Shown here piece by piece: positions 56,577-64,000 of a DNA stretch of 64,000 bases. The DNA comes from Cryptomeria japonica (Eukaryota; Streptophyta; Pinopsida; Cupressales; Cupressaceae). The notes under the pieces were generated by a model. The model had not been told where the DNA came from and ran no database searches. It saw only the letters and a program-made list of their open reading frames with translations. Location: the NCBI RefSeq assembly GCF_030272615.1, contig NC_081414.1, positions 825,682,896 through 825,746,895 on the forward strand, given 5' to 3'. A program made the translations under genes and the position numbers. The number at the start of each line of letters is the position of its first letter. Within the stretch, counting starts at the first letter, position 1.

Positions 56577-58485
56577 TAGTCCAGCCAAACTGCGCCAGTT
56601 AGCCCAAAGGGTGACCCAACTTTGTGCTTTTTCCCTTGACATTATGATTTTATACACACCTCCCCTCAAATTTGGACCAAAATCACAAAAATGTATCCAT
56701 CCACGTATGATTCATTTTGTTTTAGGTTTATTCCACTACACAATTAAGATAATTGTTATTTATTTCCCATTTCTAATTGTGTAGAGTTGTATTATTTTCA
56801 TTTGATTTTTACTATCACTATTTTATAAATGCAGTAAGCATGTATGCATTAACAACCATTAACATTGTGTTTCAAATTCCATTCAATTTGAATCTATCAA
56901 ACATAACTTATATTTAAATCTTCTCTTATGAACAATTGAGCTATATACTCATTTCACATCTTACTAGCAAGAAGGATTTCTACAAAATCAAGATTTTGAA
57001 CCTAAGAACTTAAGTGTCTAGGGTAAAAGAAACTTAATTTCTAAAAACCTATGAAAAATAAAATAAGTGCAAATAAATACAATGCTAATATCAGTTAATT
57101 AAAAATTAGTCTATGATGTCATGTCTTACCCCAATTATCTACATATCAAGAAACAACAAACAAAATCGTCCTACTAGCATTTGGCAGGGACTTTGTAGAA
57201 ACACAACCTTGTTATTATCATATAAACAATTAGACAAAGGTTAGGTGCTTACCTCATTTTTCTTCTATTAGAAGCTTAACATCACTAAAAATTAGGAGCA
57301 TTTAATTTGACATGTTTGTGACATTTAAATGCATGAAAAGCAAAAAAAAAATATTAATATTTTTTAATTTAATGTTAATTATATCATCACTTCCACCTCT
57401 CAAATACCACACACTCTGATTTAATTGATCAATCAATTCTATCTATCTCCATTATACAATTAGTTAACTTCATAATTATCTCAAAATAAAAAATAAAAAA
57501 ATAATGATATGATAATATAATAATAATAATGTAGTCAATTAAAATAAGAATACATTAAAACATAATAATATAATAATATGTTAGTAATAATTTAATATTA
57601 ATTACAATATAATAATAATTTTTAAAGTGAAATAATATCTTTCGACGTACTTTACCTATATTCCTCTAAATATAGGCATGTTGGTTAATAGTTTGGATCA
57701 TTGTGATAGAAGTTTAGTAATTGAAATCTTGATATGAAAATAGCATTAGGTTTTCATTCTTGAAGGTTGGTTTGTATAGTACACTCTAGTCTAAATAGTA
57801 CATTCTCATCATCTATTAGCATCAACTTTGAAAAATTTAATATTATTCATCTTCAATGTTTTTCATGCGGATTTTGGTTGTGTAGAACCACATTGGAATT
57901 TTTTAAGATGAAGGAGAGGTCCTTGCCTTATCTTAATAGAAATCAAGCTCTAAGTAAAGAACAAACTATTTTTTTACACATCAAACACGCTATGAAAATA
58001 TAAATCTTGTTTGACATGCAAAAATGCAAAACTTTTACTTTGCATGCTCTTAAATTAGATTTGTCTTTGAATGACCCTTGGCGGATTGTTTTAAATGGCC
58101 TAATGAAATATTCTTAAATGCATGATCGTAATCATTAATTTGAACTATCTGACCCATAGATAAATGAAATAAACATTTAAGAAAGAGTTTGACTTTTAGA
58201 TATCAAAGAGTTTACCTAAGACATCATCTACTTTATGTGTCTCAAATCATATGATCATTATACTTGTTATATCTTGTCTCACCCTTGCCTATTTATCAAA
58301 AGAGCCTTTATGTACACATTGTATGATAATATATTGTCCTAATATTAATCATATAGCATTCTTACTTGCTTATATCTCTCTCTTATATAATATCCTTTGG
58401 TGATGTACAAGATTTCTACTCTTGTAAAATTCTGTAGAATATAAGCTCTAAATTTGAGGTCCCCTTAGTTTTCTTTAAAAGTTTT

Positions 58486-58588
58486 GCCATCTATTTTCTA
58501 CTATGCATCTTTGCCCAAAATTAAATATAAAAGCATTGCCATCTATTTTCTACTATGCATCTTGCCCAAAATTAAATATAAAAGCATA
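58486..58588 (+). repeat. 52-bp tandem duplication
   Basis: Two adjacent copies starting GCCATCTATTTTCTACTATG, differing by one base deletion and little else. Confidence 0.9.
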
Positions 58589-59156
58589 CCCTCGGTCACA
58601 TAGTGTTTGTATACTCTATATAGTTGTACATCCCATACTATCACAACATAATTTTGGTGCCATCAATATTTGTTTGCATATTCATAATCTTGTGTCTGTG
58701 TATCTTTGGTAGCATACCAAAAGGTATAGTTGAAGTTTTTAAGTTCTATGGATTTAATTAATTTAACAATTAAGATGGTTTGGAAGCTCTGGTTTCGGCG
58801 CTGTTTCTGCCTTTTTTCTAGTTTTTGTCAAAGCTCCTGTGTGTAATAATCATTTGTTTCGAGATGAATTCTTTGTTTTTGTGTCAGAACAGCAAGAGCT
58901 TGTATCAATGGGGGATCTGATTTAGTACAATCAGAGTGATCTTCAACTAACACAGGCACATGTATGCAGCGACTCAAAGTTTTAAACCTGATACAAATCC
59001 ATGAAAGTAATGACGGATTCTAAATTTTGGCTCTCATTTGACAAGTTGCTGTACAAAAAATCTCAGGAAAGTACACAAGCGATTTCCAATACAGCAGACA
59101 AACATTAGGAAATTCTGTTAATTTTTTCAACAGTCTTTTTATTGTAACTTTTTTCT

Positions 59157-59843
59157 TGGCCATAACTTGCGGTGAATGGGGATGAGAGGAGGAGCCGAGC
59201 GTACCTTCTCGTATCACAAATCATCCCCTGCGGTTGTATACCTACACCTCTTTTGACTAAGATTGCCATTACATTATTTTATGGGAGCATTAAATCACAG
59301 CTTGTATAATTGCTTATAAGTTGCTCTATTCCAGATGATGCCAGATAATCGTAGATTTACGCCGCAATTTCATCATAAAAATCAGGAACTAATATTGCTT
59401 ATAAGTTGCTCTATTGCACAGGATGCCATCTAATTCTAGATTTTATAATCTCTTAATACTGCAACTGCAATTTTATCTGAGAAATCGATTGGAAACTAAT
59501 ATTCTGATCAGTCTGCATCTAGGGAGCTTCAACTTCATCTAGAGACAAATCTTAAATAGAAAATAAATGTAAATGCTATGTAATGGCAGACTTCATTAGG
59601 AAACATATACATTTGTTTCCTAAAGCTTCCTAGATACAGGTCGATCTGAATATTTGTTTCCGATTTGTACGATGAAATTGCGGCGGAATTCTACGATTAT
59701 CTGACATTTCCTGGAATAGAGCATCTTAGTCAAAACAGCCATGATATAAAACCACTCTCATAGCGGGAATGATTTGTGATATGAGAAGGCACGCTCAGCT
59801 CCTCCTCTCATCCCCATTCCCCACAAGTTATGGCCAAATCTCT
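59157..59843. repeat. Large imperfect inverted repeat over the UGT promoter and start
   Basis: The left arm (59157-59527) and right arm (59622-59843) are imperfect reverse complements. Matching blocks include AAGCTYCCTAGATRCAG, GATGAAATTGCGGCG with CTACGATTATCTG, and CTCCTCCTCTCATCCCCATT through the MAK start codons. The left arm is longer because an ~85-90-bp block is tandemly repeated there (59311 and 59398). The centre is about 95 bp. The right arm is the UGT 5' flank. The left arm is its inverted duplicate, which keeps ATGGCCAAG and then diverges. Confidence 0.85.
59745..59750 (+). promoter_or_regulatory. TATA box of UGT pseudogene
   Basis: TATAAA about 80 bp upstream of the ATG. The inverted copy has lost this word (GTATACAA in its place). 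Confidence 0.55.
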
Positions 59844-61356
59844 GCACGCAGTCATGCTGCCATTCCCTGTACAAGGGGGTATCAATCCTCTAATCCAATT
59901 GGCCCACCTGCTCTCCCAAAGGGAATTTTTCATTACCTTCGTTAACACAGAGTGGTGCCACCGGCGCAAGTTTGATACAGGTGGATATGCTCTTCAGCAA
60001 GCAGCTGAGGGCTTTAGGTTTTTGACCATCCCGGACGGCTTACCGGCAGAGCATGGTCGTCTTACTGATCATGTTAATTAATTGAGTGTACTGGAAAATC
60101 TGATCCCTGTTTTGGAGCAGCATCTTGTTGCCACTCTTTCGGAAAACGTCCCTCCCATCACATGTATTATCAGTGAAAGCTTTATGTCTTGCACTTACCA
60201 GCTGGCCCTAAATCTCCGAGTGTCCAGAGTTGTCTTCTGGACGATTTGTGCGGCCTTGTCTATTTCTCAGTTCAAAGCAGAGTTATCTTTCTCTCGGGGA
60301 CACATTCCTGTGAAATGTAGGTGTTCCTAGCTTTCTAATTAGCACTCAATTGCATGTTGCAGCATAAAAATACTGTCATAAATATTTTATAGTGTGTGAT
60401 TTCAGTGGGAGAAGCAAAGAGACCGGAGAATGTGATTACCTGTTTGCCAGGTAATATCCCACCTCTGTTTCTGACAGATCTCATCTCCTACTACCGTGCT
60501 GAGAGTGCCTCGGATGCTTTAGTCAAAAGATATCTGTATGAAAGCTAAGTGCAAAACAAAGGAGATTACGTGCTGGTGAACACGGTGGAGGAGTTGGAAG
60601 GGAGGGAAGCAGTAGAAGCGCTGTCTATAAACGGGTGTCCTGCTGTGGCTGTGGGTCCTCTGTTTCTTCCCAATTTTCTTGCGCAAAGAGCTGTCGTTCG
60701 GTCCACAAGAATGTTTGCAGAGGACGACAGCTGTCTCCAATGGCTGGATGGGCAGCAGCCTGCTTCTGTGATTGATATACGTTTCCTTTGGCAGCTCCTC
60801 TCTCAAATCGAGCCAACAGCTGAAAGAAATTGCTCTGGGTTTGGAGAACAGCCAGCAGCCTTTTCTGTGGGTTTTGCGAAAGGATATTGCACAAGGGGAG
60901 CCTGGTGTTTTACCCCAAGGGTTTATAGAACGGATCAGAGATAGAGGGCTGATTGTGAGATGGGCACCGCATGTGAAGGTGTTGTCCCATCCTTCCGTTA
61001 GGGCATTTCTTACCCACAGCGGATGGAACTCTGTCATGGAGAGCTTCAGCTTCGGAGTTCCTATGCTGGGATGGCCATATCATATGGATCAGTTTCTCAA
61101 TTGCAGATTTGTGAAGGATGTGTTGAAGATTGGGATGGACTTTGAGGGTGTGGATGTTGATGAACACAAGTTGGTTAGTAGAGAAGAGGTGGAGAAGGGG
61201 GTAAGAAGCATGATGGATTGTGAAGAGGTGAGGCAACGGGTGTTGAAATTGAAGGAGACATCAATTAAAGCAGTTAACCAAGGTGGATCTTCTTTCCTCA
61301 ACTTAAACAAGTTTATCCAAGAGATTACCCAAATTGCGAAATCATTTGACCCTTGA
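59830..61356 (+). pseudogene. Family-1 UDP-glycosyltransferase pseudogene (UGT85-like)
   Basis: Such enzymes move sugar from UDP-sugar to small molecules in the cytosol. Exon 1 (59830-60316) starts MAKSLHAVMLPFPVQGGINP. Exon 2 (60406-61356) contains CLPGNIPPLFLTDLISYY, DYVLVNTVEELEG, the YVSFGSSSLKSS block and a PSPG box from RWAPHVKVLSHP through HSGWNSVMES to GWPYHMDQ. Total length is about 478 codons, normal for the family. Defects are TAA 60079-60081, TAA 60546-60548 and a 4-bp GATA insertion at about 60774-60777 that shifts the frame. The usual catalytic His of the GHxNP motif is Gly here. The UGT85 assignment rests on the N-terminal block and is tentative. Confidence 0.9.
60317..60405 (+). 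other. UGT intron (89 bp)
   Basis: GT at 60317 and AG at 60404-60405, with a T-rich tract ending gatttcag. Joining the flanks in phase 1 keeps the family frame (before: GHIPVK; after: GEAKRPENV). The alternative GT at 60321 would give the wrong frame. Confidence 0.75.
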
Positions 61357-64000
61357 ATAATCTAACCTGGAGTCCGTAATTGTTAAACCATGCCGTCTAT
61401 GCAGTAATTGTTTAGCTCCAGGTTATAAGAAACGGTAAAATTATTGTTTCAGAATCGTCATTGTTAAATTTCAGCAACTTAACAAGGTGCAGAGTCGCTT
61501 TTCAAATATATCTTTTTAAAACAAAAAGTTTTTTTTTAAATTTTTTATATCTAAATTTACTCACACCTATTTATATTAAACATTATTTTATCTCAATTAT
61601 TAATAAAAAATATTATTCATTTTATTATTAATTTATTTATCTTTTATTTTTATTTCCCGATAATTAAATAAATATAAAGTCTACATTTAATTCTTCCTTT
61701 CATTTAAATCATTTAATTTATTCATCTTTTCATTTAAATCAATCTAATTACTTAAATCAAATTAATTATTTAATCAATCCATGCACATGTCTAAATATGA
61801 TTAAATTAACTAATCAATTCTTAATCTCAATCATTTTAAAAAGTTATAACAAAATCTTGACCATCCATTTGATTAAGAAACTATTCACTCTTCATTCAAC
61901 CCATGTATGTAATATCTTCAATTAGGGATGTTCAATATTTCAATTTGATTATGCTTCATAATATACAGATGATTAAATCTTATTTCAATTCAAGTATACA
62001 CTAACAGATAATAAGTTTAACAAGATATGTCAAAATGAGTTGTAAACCCTTCTAAATGAACAACAATGTGCAATAATTGTGCATTCCTCTTATTATAATG
62101 GAAGATCACACTTATCAATTAAGTTGTCAAAACTATAACAATGATATTATTATCAAGAATATTAAAAACTTATAACAAAAAAGATATTACAAAAGCCACC
62201 ATCGAATTACAATCCCTTGGCACTAAAAGAGAGCCACCTAACTTAGACAAATGAACATTGATAGGAACCACCAAAATAACAAATCAACGAAACTTGCATA
62301 CAATCCCTAAGAAAGATTGCTTAACATTGGATAGGAGTTTCTGTCCACTAGCCAATTATAAGGATAATGGGGTTTTCATATTCTAATCTCCAATGACAAA
62401 TAGATGGGATGCCCAATTTATTTGAGGAATAATATAATAAAAATTAGATGATGTCATATTCAAATCTTCTTTTACCCTTCAAAGATGCTTACACACACGG
62501 ACAACACACCCTTGGCAGACAATTTAATAAAAAATAAAACTTAATTGCATAATAGCAAAGGGCCCTATAATCTAAGCACACATACAATAATACACTAAAT
62601 CATTATAAAGTCATTTTGTTGGTTTATTTTCCCAAGCCTATGAGAAATAGAAAACAGGTTCAAGGAACACCAATAATCTTATGGAAGGAGATATGACAAT
62701 GTCACTCATACATCACATCTCTATCTTCATGGAATCTCTTACACGTGTGGGGACACATGTCAAATGTTATCTTTATGTCATATGATTCTAGACATTGTGT
62801 TCAAAAATTATTTAAATCTGTTACATGATCTTTCAAAACAATCCTTATTGGAAGCATCTTAGGCCAATCGTTAGCAGCCTATACGTCAATAACTTTGCAC
62901 CTTTTATGGGCATGTTTGTAAATGTAAAAATTATGAAAGACAAGTCATTTAATTTGCAACTTGTTCATTTCACTAAACATTTTATGGAGGCAGGTCACAA
63001 ATGCAGAAACGAAAAATTGAAGAAAATTGCCAAATATTAAACTTGGTTCGAAGTTACAATGTTCAGTTGCTTGAGAAAGATTTTGAGGTTCACAAACCAA
63101 GCTCTTTTGTGGAATCCATTTTGGCATTAGATGGCTTGTAGACAATCTATTTTTCCAAATTTTTACGACTTGTGTTTCGTAGGGAAAAAACATTGTGGTG
63201 ACAATGGAGGAATTCAAAGGAAGGTGAGAGCAAATGGCATCAAAGTATAAATAAACCCAAGATAGTGAGAGTGGTTTCACCCTCCTGTGAATTCCAGGAA
63301 CACAGGGACTACAGGCGGCAACTAAGGACAAACATACTTCTAAAAATTCCAGGAATAGAGGGACAAGTAAGGATGATCATGATTTCTAATTTTCTGCTAT
63401 ATTGCAGTTCATAATGAAAACTGAATTTTTTTGAAAAGAAATATGGAAACAAAGTGGGGAAATAAAAAAAATAAAAAAATTGAGACTGAAGAGTAAGATC
63501 ACAAACTATCTACAAATATGCTTGATAGTAAATACCACCAATTTAAAATTTTAATACAACTGAATTTGATTTAAGATCGATTTCATCTGAGAGAATATAA
63601 TTACAAAGGTGTGTAAATATGCCTAAAATCACCAGTTTGGCATTTAGAAAACCTCTCTTATTCGAACCCCAAAAGCACATAAGGTTTTTATTAACCCTGA
63701 GTTTTTACATTACGAATCTCAACAGTAAATTCAAACTTGACAAATCACATATATATCTAATGTATGATACCTCACTACTAAACAAAGAAGTGAAAATTAA
63801 AAAACAGAAAACAAAAAGAGTGAGAAATAGTAAAATTTCTAATAAATAGGAAAAGGTGAAGAGAATTACAAGGAAAAAAATATGAAGGCATGAAGAAAGA
63901 AGGCAATTTGTGCAGGGAGTTGAGCTGACCGTTTTTTCTCAAAAAATGCATCTGTTCAGAAAACTGCTGCCATCTCAATTAAGGATCTCACAGGACGCTG
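61357..64000. other. AT-rich right end, no gene seen
   Basis: The first ~150 bp may be UGT 3' untranslated sequence. Beyond that I see no domain, LTR or RNA gene. Open frames at 62825-63040 and 62945-63331 overlap on opposite strands and show no family signature. Confidence 0.55.

Larger units (their letters stand above)
55924..59156. other. AT-rich intergenic stretch, no gene seen
   Basis: No supported gene or RNA. It contains a perfect 12-bp hairpin (56537-56576), AT microsatellite-like runs near 57480-57640 and a 52-bp tandem duplication at 58486-58588. Open frames at 56560, 57767 and 58503 lack recognisable domains. Confidence 0.6.

Noticed and set aside
62825-63331. Open frames on both strands near the right end
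   Set aside because: They overlap antiparallel, are short, and contain no recognisable motif. AT-rich sequence gives such frames freely.
1-64000. CRISPR arrays, bacterial operons, ribosome-binding sites, rRNA or tRNA genes
   Set aside because: I looked for spaced short repeats, cloverleaf-forming sequences and rRNA-like blocks and saw none. The tandem arrays here have no unique spacers and lie in eukaryotic retroelements.

Overview
This is plant nuclear DNA of the repeat-dense kind found in very large genomes. I lean towards a gymnosperm, mainly because of the large nested LTR elements, long AT-rich spacers and almost complete lack of intact genes, but the sequence does not prove it. I found no complete, undamaged protein-coding gene. 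Nearly everything recognisable is retroelement, plus one pseudogenised family-1 UDP-glycosyltransferase (UGT) near the right end.

Layout. 1-8.9 kb (+): a decayed single-frame accessory ORF (1418-4681) followed by an LTR-like promoter region, then the 3' part of a Ty3/gypsy Tat-type element whose 3' LTR starts at 8867. 9.18-26.98 kb (-): a full 17.8 kb Tat-lineage element with 5-bp CAAAT target duplications, inserted into that LTR. Its order in its own direction is 5' LTR, primer site, gag, protease, RT-RNase H, second RNase H, integrase, long 3' region, 3' LTR. The 3' region carries an antisense plant-mobile-domain gene with its own TATA box. 27.0-27.8 kb: remainder of the interrupted outer LTR. 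27.95-28.9 kb: a solitary copia-like LTR remnant. 28.9-31.6 kb: AT-rich, with a foldback element and a dispersed duplication. 31.6-41.8 kb: an unidentified insertion flanked by a 14-bp duplication and split by a 7.8 kb LTR element that encodes only gag and a degenerate protease. 42.0-55.9 kb (+): an L1-type LINE (ORF1, endonuclease, RT, RNase H, short A-tail, target duplication), split by a 7.66 kb copia-type LTR element (-) that has gag zinc knuckles but no pol and carries a long unknown ORF. 55.9-59.15 kb: AT-rich, little found. 59.16-59.84 kb: a large inverted repeat covering the UGT promoter and start codon. 59.83-61.36 kb: UGT pseudogene with one intron. 61.4-64 kb: AT-rich, nothing supported.

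How the parts relate. The three complete LTR elements all keep recognisable target duplications and show LTR differences of a few percent by eye, so they are similar in age and later than the sequences they interrupt. The two gypsy elements share nearly the same primer-binding site, so the gag-protease element may depend on Tat-type enzymes in trans. Two pol-less units (1418-4681 and 48788-45588) carry long accessory ORFs with the same overall plan. Most decay is in-frame nonsense changes with few frameshifts, as expected for methylated, silenced repeats.
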